Assembly: GCA_003254905.1 (NCBI GenBank)
Contig: QANU01028716.1
Span: 424,747 to 488,746 of the forward strand
Length of the DNA: 64,000 nucleotides
Source of the DNA: Nissolia schottii
Lineage: Eukaryota; Streptophyta; Magnoliopsida; Fabales; Fabaceae
Direction of reading: 5' to 3'
A model generated the notes under the pieces. It saw nothing but the letters and a program-made list of their open reading frames with translations. It did no database searches and was not told the origin of the DNA. The position numbers and the translations under genes are program-made. This document shows, one piece after another, positions 52,976 through 64,000 of this stretch. The first letter of the stretch is position 1. Each line of letters begins with the position of its first letter.

Positions 52976-55312
52976 CTGGGGGTGGGAATAGGACAGGCCA
53001 AGCCAAGCCAGTGTCATTAATTTTCAGTCTGAGCCTGGCCTGTTGCTTGTCAAAGGCCTTTTTTTTCGGCCTGGCCTGACCTGTTTGAGAAGTCTTGCCT
53101 AGCCTGAGGCCTATTAGGCTAGCCTATTATTTTTTTGTTGAACAAAAAAAACTATTTTTTAGTCTGTTTACCAAGGCCAATTTACACACATTAAATAGGC
53201 CTTCACATTGCTAAATAAATGAAAACTAAATTGTAACAATCCAATATTTAAATAAAAATCCATATATTAAACAAAAACAGGAACAACTACAAATACAAAA
53301 CAAGGACGAAAACATAACTGAAAGAAAAATACAAGGCCAAACATAATTAATTAGAGAGGAAATGTTTTGGCACACACAAGCCATACCCTCCAATTCTTTA
53401 TCATTCACTTGCCAAGCTCCATGAGCACGAAATAGCAAACCAAATTCCTATCCCTGCCACAACAATCAAACCACTTCCCTCATGTTAACATTTTCACCAC
53501 CCCCATCAGAACTTCGAGGTTCTCACTATCATAAGGGGAAAAAATTCAAGCATCATAAAAACACTTATAAAAATAGTAACATCTTCAATAAACTCTCCTT
53601 GACTACAAAATCCAATAATTTAAAGAAGAACAAAAAATCAGTATCAAAAGAAGTTGTATCTGAAGCTAGGAACTTAGAAAAGAAAAGATTTGTAGTTATT
53701 GACCAAATGCTGTAGCACATTAGCAGGGATTCTGCTACCCTATACATAAAATAAAATGAAAGCGCGGCTAACTGAAGCAATTAATTAATAAATGTAACTA
53801 TAGTATAAATACATAATTTACTGGAGAAAGTGACTCTGCAGGAACTGAAGATAGATACAATAAGAGCAGCAGAGCACTTGAACGATTTCGTAGAACATGT
53901 TTTAGTGATCTATCTAAATTAATGGTTTAAATGCAAAAGTTGCAAGGCTCACATTTAGTAATGAATGTAGGGTAGCTAACACAATTTATGTTTTGCGTGA
54001 GTTTGATAATAAAGAAATAGATCAAGAAAACCTGAATAGCTCTATCATTCAATGCTTAGTGTTCAATTTTTCATAAGCTAGAGATGCCTGGAATAAGACC
54101 ATAGCAGAACATAAAGACAAATTTCACCTTAAACATAATTTGACATTGCATTCAAGAACATCATAACACCATAAGATACATATTTGACATTTCATAACAT
54201 CAGATTGGATGAATAAAACTAGCATACGTTATGTATGATACATATTATCGTCCAAGAAAGTGCCCAAGGATTATTAATAGTAAAACCAAATGTTAAACTT
54301 CATCTTTAATAAAATTATATTTCTCATTTTAAATCAACACCTATATTATATACTACTTCTAGCATCTAAACATATCAAAATGAAACTCTAAATGCTGAAA
54401 TTGAAACTCTAAACTTTTTCATTCAAAAATAACCATATGAAATTGAAGAAATTCAAGCTCTAAGCAATTGAAGCTCACAAACTCTTCCAAAAGCTCAAAC
54501 TCAAAATCAGAAAAGAAAAACTCAAACCGGGAACCAGCTTGTTCATGATAATGTAATAACCAAAAAAATGAGGAACAAAATAAAAATAAATAAAACAAAA
54601 AATCTCCCAGAACCAGAACAACAGACAACAATCCAACATTTTTAAAAAAAAATTGGAGGGAAAAAAATTCAAAATCACAGTGATCAAATAAACACCAAAA
54701 AATTCCCAATCTCCAAAACCCTAACCCCAATTCACCCGACCACCATGCTCCCACAACCTTCAAAATAATCAGAAGCAAAACAAAAGCAAAAAAATTCAAA
54801 AACCCTAATCCCCAAATCAGAATCACCATATCATACACAACAATTCAACATTGAAAACCAAAATTAAAAATAAATTAAAAAAAAAAAAAAGACGAACCGA
54901 GAAGGAAGATGTGAGCTGAGCGAGGTGAAGGAGAAGTGAGCGAGACAGCATGCAGCGAAGATGGCAATGGCACGCGGCGGACTTCTCTGCAGGCATCGGA
55001 GATGGCAGGCGGCACAAGAGAAGTGCAGCTCCTTAAGAGATGCAGCGGAAGGCGGCTACGAGCGTGAGCGGTTGCATCACTTTCGTTTTAGGGTTTCCTT
55101 TCATTTTAATTTTAATGAATTTATTTTATTAAATAAATATAATTGTATTAATTAATAAGTTTGAATAAAATATTACAAAAATATACTAATTGTCTTAATT
55201 CAAATCCCCCTTGTTGTAAGTTTGATATTTTTTTTAAATGAAACATATATAAATGGTTATCCTCAGACCCGTCTGACAGGTCTAATTAAGTGTCTTAGGC
55301 CCGTACCCATAG
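52976..55312. mobile_element. Probable non-autonomous hAT-like element
   Basis: The left end reads CTGGGGGTGGGAATAGGACA and is followed by many GGCCTGGCCTG-type subterminal words. The right end reads GTCTTAGGCCCGTACCCATAG, a loose inverted counterpart. Terminal GGGTGGGAA with GGCC-rich subterminal repeats is typical of plant hAT elements. No transposase is recognised; 54890-55080 is a GC-rich island of unknown origin. The ends and target duplication are not certain. Confidence 0.4.
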
Positions 55313-55521
55313 TTGTTACTTCTTTCCAACGAAAGAGGTATTGATATGAACTATAATGTGATATATATATATATATATATATGCAGCGGTTCTTCATTCT
55401 GTACTCAATATACCTTACGCAGATTCTAATAATAAATATATTTATCTCTCTCTACACACGTACACAACACATGTATTTAACGGGGAGCCTCAATAGATTT
55501 TAAAGGGTGATGGACACCTCT

Positions 55522-55557
<36 letters not shown>

Positions 55558-56195
55558 TGTGTATAGTATAGATCATTTTTAATTATTCCTAAAAAAATTA
55601 TATACTTATACTAAAAATAACATGTTTGTTGCATCTAATGACACAATTTTAATATTTTCTCTTTTATTTTTGTTGTTTCTTTTTAAGTTGGAAGAGGAAG
55701 AAAAACATATTATTTCTCATCTCATTCATTTTTCCAACATAATTGTGTATGGTCAAGAAAATTATAGCGTGAATTGTATAAATTTTTTAGGTGGCCTACT
55801 CGGTATCCAAGGCTTTGCCTCGACTAATCTGAGCCGACCCAGGTCGCACACCTGGCTATGGCGGGTGAATTGTACAATTACTTTGTCTAGTTTCTAAAAT
55901 CAATCTTGAGTTAAATTGAAATATAACTTTAAATCTACTTTTTGAAATTATGAATTTTAAACGATGGTCTATATTTTCCAATAAAATTATGAATTATTAT
56001 TTGTGATATTTCAATAACTTGGAAAAGATTATTATTTTCAAAGTCAATATGATGTGTGTATATGTCTCTTGAGATTTAATTGTGGAATGTATATATATGT
56101 TAATTTAGTTTTTAATCCCTTATAAATTGCAAATTTTATCATTTACCCCCTCATAAATTTTTCATTAGAAAATCACCCCTCATCAATTTTTTGGT
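55313..56195. other. AT-rich spacer with two (TA)n microsatellites
   Basis: TA dinucleotide runs lie at about 55361-55381 and 55528-55553. 55790-55870 is a short GC-richer patch (CCGACCCAGGTCGCACACCTGG) that is not a tRNA. No gene is seen. Confidence 0.5.
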
Positions 56196-57120
56196 TAAGT
56201 TTTAGTCTGTATCATCCATTTGAGCCTTTAAATGCAAGGGGAGTCTTGTTATTGTTATTGGCTAAGAAGCACATACACTTTATGAGATAACCGTGTCCCG
56301 TGTCTGACACACGAAGACACTCGTTTGACACATGTGTCACACATGTCTGAAAGTGTCCAAATAAATTTTTTCATAATTAGTCATGTCTAAGAGTGTTCGA
56401 GTTATATTTAAATGTTTTTTTAGTTGTGTTCGTATTTTGCCTGAGTAAAAAATATTTTAAATATTAAATAATTTATAATAATATGGATATTTAAAAAATT
56501 AACAAGTATTGACACATGAGAATATTTTGAACGTTCCATATATTTTAAAAATAATTTAAAAATTATTAAAAACTAATAATTTAATATCAATAAAAATATT
56601 AAAATATTATTATAAATATTTAATTTTACAGGCTTGCCAAGATAATTGGTGCNGTTAAGTCTTAGTCTGTATCGTCCATTTGAGCCTTTAAATGCAAGGG
56701 GAGTCTTGTTATTGTTATTGTTATTGGCCAAGAAGTACAGACACTTTATGAGACAACTGTGTCCCGTGTCTAACACACAAAGACACTCGCTTGACACACG
56801 TGTCGCACATGTTCAAAAGTGTCCAAATAAAAATTTTCATAATTAGCCATGTCTAAGCCTGTTCGAGTTATATTTGAATGTTTTTTTAGTCATGTTCGTA
56901 CTATGTCTGAGTAAAAAAATATTTTAAATATTAAATAATTTATAATAATATGGATATTTAAAAAATTAACAAATATTAACGCATGAAAATATCTTGAACG
57001 TTCCATATATTTTAAAAATAATTTAAAAATTATTAAAAACTAGTAATTTAATATCAATAAAAATATTAAAATATTATTATAAATATTTAATTTTACAGGC
57101 TTGCCAAGATAATTGGTGCT
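56196..57120. repeat. Tandem direct duplication, ~460-bp unit, N at the junction
   Basis: Copy 1 (56196-56652) and copy 2 (56654-57120) run in parallel from GTTAAGT-TTAGTCTGTAT to GGCTTGCCAAGATAATTGGT. Scattered substitutions and an extra GTTATT in copy 2 separate them. The single unresolved base (56653) lies exactly between them. The content, with repeated GTGTC/GACAC words near the start of each copy, is non-coding. Confidence 0.9.
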
Positions 57121-57145
57121 TCCCAGGCTGTATTGTTTCGTAGTT

Positions 57146-57379
57146 GCTACGAGGTTTTTGGCGGATAAGGGTCTGACCATTGAAGTAGGAAGAGATGAAG
57201 ATGGGTCATTCAGTAGAGAAGACATTGCCAAATCCCTTAGACAAGCAATGGCATTGGAGGGAGGAGAGCAACTGAGAATTCAAACAAGAGATGCTACTCT
57301 AGCTGTAGAAGACTTGAAACTCCACCAGGATTACATGGCAGCATTTGTCCAGTTTCTTGAGACTGGAATGTGGAAATAG
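57146..57379 (+). pseudogene. 3' fragment of a UGT91-type glycosyltransferase gene
   Basis: The last 77 codons of a UGT are readable from about RFLADKGLTIEVGRDEDGSF to QDYMAAFVQFLETGMWK and a stop. They closely match the C-terminus of the UGT at 59349-60965 (RLLVDKGLAIEVERNEDGSF ... AAFVQFFKTGTWK). The N-terminal three quarters, including the whole PSPG sugar-donor box, is absent. The end upstream borders the tandem duplication. It is a truncated relic in inverted orientation to the intact gene, with the frame still open. Confidence 0.88.
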
Positions 57380-57586
57380 ATCTAGTTATCCTAGGTAGTT
57401 TCCTTCCATAAAGTATTTCAAGTGCAAAAACACTTGTTCGTGTGCACTTTATTCCAAACCTTTTAAAATGGACAAATTGATTCTTAACCTCGTTACATAA
57501 TAGGCAAATTTGCCCTTACATAACCAAATTAATATCCCTGCAGGCCTTGTACAAAGCTTCCCCGGCTATAAATCACGCAGAGCATG

Positions 57587-58380
57587 TCACTTATTAGGCA
57601 TGTCTTGCAATGTGCTGCCAAGTGCAACCCCGTTATTCTTGATGATCTGAACTGCCTGCAGAAGAATGTCCTGTTCTGCAGCGAATAACTCATCTTTGCC
57701 CTGTAAGGAAGAGAAAACTCAGGTAAACAACAAGGGATAAAAAGATGTACAGCAAAATACACATGGAAGTTGAGAATGGAGTTATTCCCTAAGTAACAAA
57801 AGATTGCCCTAAACAGCACTAGATAACATAGTGCAAAAAAAACAGAAAACAAGATACTTAACCATTGTTTGAACAGCATTAAAAGGTAAAACTTCCTTAA
57901 GAAACAGGAGGAACTAAAAGATAAAGGAAAAAGTTTAACAATCTCAACCACAATGCAGTGAAGCCAATATAAAATGAAGATAATCATAACATCTCTGCAT
58001 TGTATTTCCTAGCTGGCAAGTTGTGTTTCAATATGCTTGTATGTCAATATTTCATAATTGAAGTCATATGAGAATAATTATTTCAAAAGAATTTTACGAA
58101 CAAAAAGCATTCATTGAGAAAATAACAAGATAATTATGGATTTAGATGGATGAGGTACCATGTGTTTGAGGTTGTATCCAAGTGTCAATTCTGCATATGA
58201 ACTTTCTACACGCGACAAGAAACAGTAAGGAACCTCTTTTCCTAAGAACACTTTTGCATGTGATCTTAGCATGCTCTTCACACCGTCCGATATCTGGCGA
58301 ATCATACTTAAATCCTCGATTTGAATAGGAACTTTGGTAATAAAGGCACGGCATTCAGCACGGGACTTGTTCACTATAAC
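57587..58380 (-). pseudogene. Last two exons of an MSL1-type mechanosensitive channel gene
   Basis: Exon 58159-58380 encodes VIVNKSRAECRAFITKVPIQ through SMLRSHAKVFLGKE to GYNLKHM. Exon 57587-57700 encodes GKDELFAAEQDILLQAVQII through ALGSTLQDMPNK and a stop. Splice sites join them in phase. Together they correspond to the C-terminus of the mitochondrial MscS-like channel MSL1. The preceding exons, encoding the membrane helices and pore, are not found in the 970 bp before the next gene. This is therefore a 5'-truncated fragment, although what remains is undamaged. It could be expressed only as a tail on some other transcript. Confidence 0.85.
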
Positions 58381-59348
58381 CTGCCAAGTTTGCATGGAAA
58401 AAGAAGGCAATAATTATGATGACTGAAGCAGTAAGTTGATCATAATCTCAAGCTCAAAAGCTTTAGAAACAAAAATGTCCATAGAAAACAAGGCAGCTTT
58501 TGTGTGCCCATGCACGTGTGAATGTGAGGTGCAAACTTCAAAATATACATATGACATATCCTCTTCAGAAGTTCCCTAGCTGATATATTAAAGCCCAAAA
58601 AACAACACGAATTATAAAGTATAATTTATAATGTGGGTGCAATCAAGCAAGTAAATCAGACATCTTAGCCTCAGCTTATGAACTGATCACATTAATGGTT
58701 AGACACATCTGAAGACAATATCCAGCAGAATCTGACCACTAAGAAGCAGAACATAGTAATGTTCATATCCTCTTTTGAAATACATGCACATGCCAACATT
58801 TATTTCTTCCCTAATGTATTCAATTTATCTTTTTCTAATGAAGTATAAACAGATTATGATTAGAAAAATTGCCATGAAGGGAAAATATCACTGCAATCTG
58901 GAATATGTCTAAGTAGATGGAGGACAACAGAACCATACATAGATATTTAAGCAACAAGAAGCTGCTAAAATTATTGCTAAGAAAATCAAACAACGCAATG
59001 ATAACTTGACGATTCAATGGAGAGAAGAGTAAACTCTGGGCTAAAATTGTAGATTCAGCTATGGGCAACAGATAAGTTTGATTAGTAACGTTTGAGAGTT
59101 CAGAACAGATATGGCTCTCTTCATTTCTTTGCTCTCATGCAGTCGGAGAAAGTATTGCACTTCTTCCATTAATAACTATCCAAATCGGATAAAGAAATAC
59201 ACACTTGCAACTCACCAAGACTTAAAAATACCCCCCATGACCAAAACGAATTAAGTTTAATCAAAATCTTTCTGGAGAAAACCCATAAATTAAAGTAGAA
59301 AGTAAAACTTATTCCTATTTCATAGATCCAATTCTAAATTGAGGGATG

Positions 59349-60965
59349 TTACTTTAGATGATCCTTATCCGTCTCTTTCCATGTCCCAGTCTTAAAAAAC
59401 TGGACAAATGCAGCCAAGTAATCCTGGTGCAACTTCATGTCTCCAACAACCTTAGCAACATCTTTTGTCTTAGCTCTAAGCATCTCCCCTTCTTCCAACA
59501 CCATTGCTTGTCTAAGCGATTTGGCAATGCCATCTCTAGTGAACGACCCGTCTTCATTTCTTTCCACTTCAATGGCAAGACCCTTATCCACCAAAAGCCT
59601 TGCATTAAGAGGTTGGTCCATGATGAAGGGCAACACAACAAGGTTGAGTCCAAATCTAAGCATTTCAATAGCAGATCCCCATCCAGAGTGAAACAAAGAG
59701 CCCCCAATGGAAGGGTGGGCCAGTATCTGCACCTGTGGGACCCACCCCATGCAAACTATCCCCCTATTGCTTGTCCTCTCAACAAAGCCAACTGGCAGGG
59801 TGTCCTGGTCACTGCTTGCCCAATTGGGCCTTCTCAAGGCCCATAAGAAGGGCAGTTCAGAAAGCTCGAGCCCATAAGCTATCTCAAAGATTTGATCCTT
59901 GCTCAGTTTACACTCGCTCCCAAACCCAATAAAGACCACTGATTTGGGTGCCTGCTTGTCAAGCCACTCGAAAGAAACTTGTACAGTAGAACCTGTTAAA
60001 ACATAAGTTAAAATTAAATTAAGTGCGTGTTTAAAAATGTTGAAAAATTAAACTTAAACAAGCAAAACAGCCTTTTTCTTCTCATTTCAAAAGCTATTGC
60101 TTTTTTTCTTCACAAGATTATTGAAGAAATAATAAATCTTACCAATAGCTCCATTAACAGCAACATATCTCTCAGGCATCTCAGGTGGAATCAAGCCAAC
60201 AGGAATGACAGTCTTCCCAGTCAATTCCTGAAGCACATTGAGGTAATCACCTTCAATCTCATGGCAACTCCTAATAGCCACAACTTCTGAGCCACCAACA
60301 CTCTTGGCAAACCTAGTTGCACCGGTTAACTCTGGAGGATTCCCTCTAGGCACTGTGGCATGGATGTTAATGGCATCGTGCATTCTATAAGCCACTGATG
60401 ATGGGAAATGATCCACAACACAATCTGGCACTGATGCCAGATCCTCCACCAACAAGTCCCTCGATTTCCTCTTAACATGCCCAATGAAATAATCGAGCGA
60501 CTCGAAGAATGTCAAGGCTGCAGTGGAGAACACGGAGTAGAACATTAGCTTTACATTAAGATCTCTTGCAATGTCCACAACCCAACATGGGTGGAAATCA
60601 AATATTATCCAATCAGGCTTCGATTTTGAAACAAATTCCCTAACTGGGTGTTGCATTTCATCCAATGCCATGTCTAAGTACCTCATTTTCTCAAATGGGA
60701 TATCCATTGTGGCCTCAGCACCTTCTGGCAATAATGGCTCATTATTTGAGCCTAATACTGATGGCAATGGAATTTCAACAAATTGGAATGAGTGTGACAA
60801 ATTTGGAGGGATTCTGGGAAGCCTTTGAATGTTTTTTGGGGTTGATATGAATGAGACATGGACATTTGATTTGGCTAAAGCTATGGAAAGTTGGAAGAAC
60901 GGTATCAAGTGGCCAAAGGCACTCAATGGAACCATCACCACATGAGTTGTGTTGTTCTCTGCCAT
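59349..60965 (-). CDS. UDP-glycosyltransferase, family 1, UGT91-like
   Basis: Two exons (60143-60965 and 59349-59992) with one phase-1 intron give 488 residues, normal for plant UGTs. It should transfer a sugar from a UDP donor to a small acceptor in the cytosol; UGT91 members often extend an existing sugar on flavonoids or saponins. The N-terminal catalytic histidine is His19 (PLSAFGHLIPF). The PSPG donor box spans 358-401, starting WVPQVQILAHPSIGGS and ending MDQ. It reads HSGWGS where most families have HCGWNS; the Ser is common in UGT91. I used the ATG at 60965 (MAENNTTH), since the upstream in-frame ATG at 61010 adds an unconserved lysine-rich tail. The family level is firm, the acceptor unknown. 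Confidence 0.92.
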
Positions 60966-61339
60966 TTTTTTTTTCTTTACACACCTCTTTGAGTTCTGCT
61001 GAATTTGCAAGAACTTTGGTACAAGATAAGTAATATATGGTCACTAGAATATTTAGTAATTTACCAAAAGAAATCAAGAAATTTCTCCCATGCGTGGAAA
61101 GCAAGGGGACTAAAATATTAGGTAAGATATGAGGTTGGTATTTTTGCCACGTGTATAATATGCTGATTTGCCTTAATCAAACGACCTACCTAAACCCCTC
61201 ATTGCTGTAAATTAAAAATATTTGTAAAAAAAAAAATTGACACATCATGTGGTACACTTGATTTCTATTCTATCTGTACCCACTTCCCGTGCTTTTTCTT
61301 CAGTGCTTTCTACTACGGAAAAATTTCAAGAATAAAGCA
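60966..61339. other. UGT upstream region
   Basis: Holds the promoter of the minus-strand UGT. A TATATTA stretch near 61031-61038 on the minus strand is a possible TATA box. Nothing else is recognised. Confidence 0.35.
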
Positions 61340-61789
61340 TAGGAAGTGTCATCTTTCCCAAATAAACTAATTTGAAAGTTATTTTTAAAATTTGAAAGTT
61401 GTTCTTAAAATAAATAAATTTTCCTATATAGAGAGTAGATTCAAATCGACTTCTATTTAACTTCTTTTTTTAAATAAGAGTCGATTGTAATAAAAAAATT
61501 TAATTTTTTTAAACTAAGAGTTGATTCAAATCGACTCCTTTAAGAATTTATTTGAATCGAATTCTGTGGGAATTCTATATAAAGAAGTCGGGATGTTGCG
61601 CGCATCATTCCAACATTCCAGTATGACAGGGTGTTGGTTAGTGCCCTGGTAGAGATGCGGCATCTTAAGACTCACACTTTCCATCTACCATATGGAGAGT
61701 GCACGGTCACACTGCAAGACGTTGCAGTGATACTCGGCCTTCCCGTTGAAGGTCGAACTATTGTCGGATGGACTGAGGATTGGGCCACT
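61340..61789 (+). mobile_element. Second PMD-element remnant
   Basis: From about 61620 the plus strand encodes RVLVSALVEMRHLKTHTFHL and LQDVAVILGLPVEGRTIVGW, characteristic of the plant mobile domain. Upstream, 61340-61600 contains repeated GATTCAAATCGACT words. Its left side resembles the 20360-20520 side of the first PMD remnant, so both belong to one family. The copy is cut off at 61789 by another element and is a fossil. Confidence 0.6.
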
Positions 61790-64000
61790 TGTAACACCCT
61801 AACTAACTGCATATCCTCGAGTAGTACGCAATGCTCACTAGGTTGTTAATCATTTGGTGGGATTACTTATAGTCCCTTATTTATCTTTCGAAAATACCAG
61901 AGTAAGGAAAATATGGACCATTTTAAAACTTTTACATTTATTACTTTATTTGTAAAATATGAGTCACGCGTGAATCAAAACATATAATACAAACGACAGA
62001 GCTGAAGCTTAAAAGTAATAATCGTTACTGCCATAAATAATTACATAAACAAGTATCTGGTCCATCACAATTTACAACCATCAGAGTATCATATTAGTTT
62101 ACATATACAAGCCAAATACCTCAAAATACATATCAAAATATATCAAAATATAACAAAATGTCCATCTGATGCCAAACTAGACTGGCTGGTCCTCGGTCCT
62201 CTACTGCTCCACGTGCGGCTCCTCATAGGGCTCCTCGTAGCCCTCATACTCTTCGTCTGCTCCTGGAAGCATAAGCGAGTGGGGGTGAGAACAGTCGTCC
62301 TCAGTGTTTAACCTTAGCGTAGGGATCTCTTTTTCTCGCTTATCAACCCCGTTCAGGTGTTTCTAAGTGAACATGCATACTAACATCCTACTGATTATTA
62401 TCTGGCCTAAGGTCCTGAATGACTTTATCTACTTTACTAGGTGACTGGGGAACTAGTCTTGCTTATCTAAGTTCTTGTGCTTGTTAACTTTTCTCGCATA
62501 TATACATAGTCGTCTCGAGCATTCTCTTGACGGTATACACATGCTCATATATATTACCATATACTTATGCATCATATACTCGTATACTCATTCATCATAT
62601 ACGCATGTAACTCATACATCATATGCTCATGCTTGGGGAACATGGGGATCTCTTACGCTTCCGGTTGGGCTAGTGAACCGGGGTAGTGTCCTTCTTCATA
62701 CATTGGTCCTGCGCTCATGTAACCGTGGCCTACGGCTACAACCACTTCTGTTCCCAACTTGACGACGACCCGGCTGCGCTCACACCAGAGTGGTTGCTAA
62801 CCACCGATGGGGTCTAGTGACCATCGCTGCCAATCAAGTTGGCTACCCTTCCTACAAGTAGGGAGGTGGGAGTCTGTACCCTTTTGACGTAACCAAGCGG
62901 GGACTCATATCTCATCATCATATCTCATCTCGTCATCACTTCTCATCATTTCTCAGCATACTCATCATCATATCTCATCATCATGCCATTAACTTCTTTA
63001 ACCAGTCCGCCCTTTTGGGACTTGGTGAGGTAGCATCATTTACCAATCCACCCTTTTGGGACTGGTGAGGGGCGTGTCCGTAGACGTGCCAAGAGAAGGG
63101 ATTCCTATCATATAACTATATACTTGTTCCCTAAGGTTCAATTATGCTCTTTAAACTTTACGTGATTGACCTCTAGTTCTCATGATGCATTATGGCATAA
63201 TCATTCCTAACATACATATTCTACATGCAATGTTCCACATACATCATCATACAAATATTTCATGCATTCATCATAAACATACCTCATGAAAATGTTCTAC
63301 ATGCATCATCATAACATAACTCATTCATTCATCATATTCTCATAAACATAGGGGAGCATATTATCACTTGCTAAACCTAACATAGCATATCCAAGCATTT
63401 GTTCCATAAACAACATAATCATATAAAACATAATCACATAACGTATATTATTTCCTTATGATAGCATAAGATACGTCTGTTTCCTGTCAGCATTTAGTTA
63501 TCAGAAACCGGAAAGGTTCAAGACCTTATCCCCAAGGTTTTTGATAGCCTGAAGATCATTTTTCATGTCTAAAATTTCAGATTCTGACCTCTGCACCACG
63601 AAATTACAATTCTACCATTTTTTTCCAAAATTACCATTTTGCCCCCTTAAACGCCCTGTTATCTTTAGAATTTTTGTTCTCAAAAACCCGATGGACTCAA
63701 GACTTGCCCTTAAGGTTTTTGATATTTATAAACCCATATTTTCTGAAAACAAACCCAGTTTTTCAGTTCCAAGATGTGAAATTCCCGTTTTGCCCCTTTT
63801 ATGATCAAAATGCTACTTTTGCCCATAAAACCGATTTCCTTCAAAATTTTAGTTAACCACACTCCAGTGGACTCAAGTCTTGACCCCAAGGTTTTTGATA
63901 TCTCTGGACCCATTTTTCATAAAAAGAAACCCAGATTTTTAGTCTAAATACCCGAAATTACAGAAATGACAATTTTGCCCTTTTATGCCAAAAACCCCAT
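61790..64000. mobile_element. Probable LTR-retroelement sequence (runs off the window)
   Basis: TGTAACACCC at 61790 interrupts the PMD sequence abruptly and is a typical start of plant Ty3/gypsy LTRs. The following 2.2 kb has no gene-like coding. It does show internal repetition: a CATCAT/CTCAT-rich zone (62880-63010), two copies of a CCCTTTTGGGACT block (62990-63075), and a unit repeated about every 180 bp (63500-64000). Family and orientation are uncertain, no internal protein is visible, and the other end lies outside the window. Confidence 0.45.
63500..64000. repeat. Diverged tandem repeat, ~180-bp period
   Basis: The phrase AAGGTTTTTGATA preceded by GG(A/T)(C/T)TCAAG recurs near 63507, 63693 and 63869. 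Each is followed by a similar TTTTGCCC-rich stretch. It is presumably part of the long terminal repeat of the surrounding element. Confidence 0.7.

Noticed and set aside
55790-55870. tRNA-like GC-rich patch
   Set aside because: It lacks the A- and B-box spacing and cannot be folded by eye into a cloverleaf.
63565-63913. Overlapping open frames on both strands at the right edge
   Set aside because: They fall in the 180-bp tandem repeat of the retroelement-like sequence and are not proteins.

Overview
This is plant nuclear DNA, most likely from a legume and probably Glycine or a close relative. The evidence is the AT-rich spacers, short GT-AG introns, plant-only gene families and numerous MITEs with legume-type ends. 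One ambiguous base (position 56653) shows it is an assembled contig. Seven intact or near-intact protein genes are supported, plus the 3' end of an eighth, three gene fragments and many transposon remnants. || Left third (1-32.7 kb): four plus-strand genes in the order CAAX protease STE24 (3' end only), a receptor-like kinase of the At1g01540/At4g01330 type, a BYPASS1-family gene and an MPK4-type MAP kinase. From memory, Arabidopsis has STE24 (At4g01320), At4g01330, BPS3 (At4g01360) and MPK4 (At4g01370) in the same order, and a paralogous block At1g01540-At1g01560 (kinase, BPS1, MPK11), so this is a conserved syntenic block. Between the kinase and the BPS gene it has been expanded by a tandem triplication, a broken partial copy of the kinase, an intronless CC-NBS-LRR resistance gene on the minus strand, and a decayed plant-mobile-domain (PMD) element. 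|| Middle (34-48 kb): a seven-exon GH28 polygalacturonase-like gene on the minus strand, then about 8 kb of AT-rich spacer with microsatellites and MITEs. || Right third (48.5-64 kb): the m6A methyltransferase MTA (METTL3 homologue) on the minus strand, with a GC-AG intron. Its upstream side carries a 558-bp element bounded by 55-bp inverted repeats, followed by a probable non-autonomous hAT element. Next come a tandem duplication with the N at its junction, a UGT fragment, the last two exons of an MSL1-type channel, an apparently intact UGT91-type glycosyltransferase, a second PMD remnant, and what looks like an LTR-retroelement sequence running off the window. || Apart from the syntenic block, the genes do not form one pathway. 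The MAP kinase, receptor kinase and NBS-LRR all belong to signalling or defence families, but the sequence shows no direct functional link. I found no RNA genes, CRISPR arrays or convincing new system. The best leads are the inverted-repeat element beside MTA, the near-identical 266-bp triplication and the reshuffled UGT/MSL1 locus.
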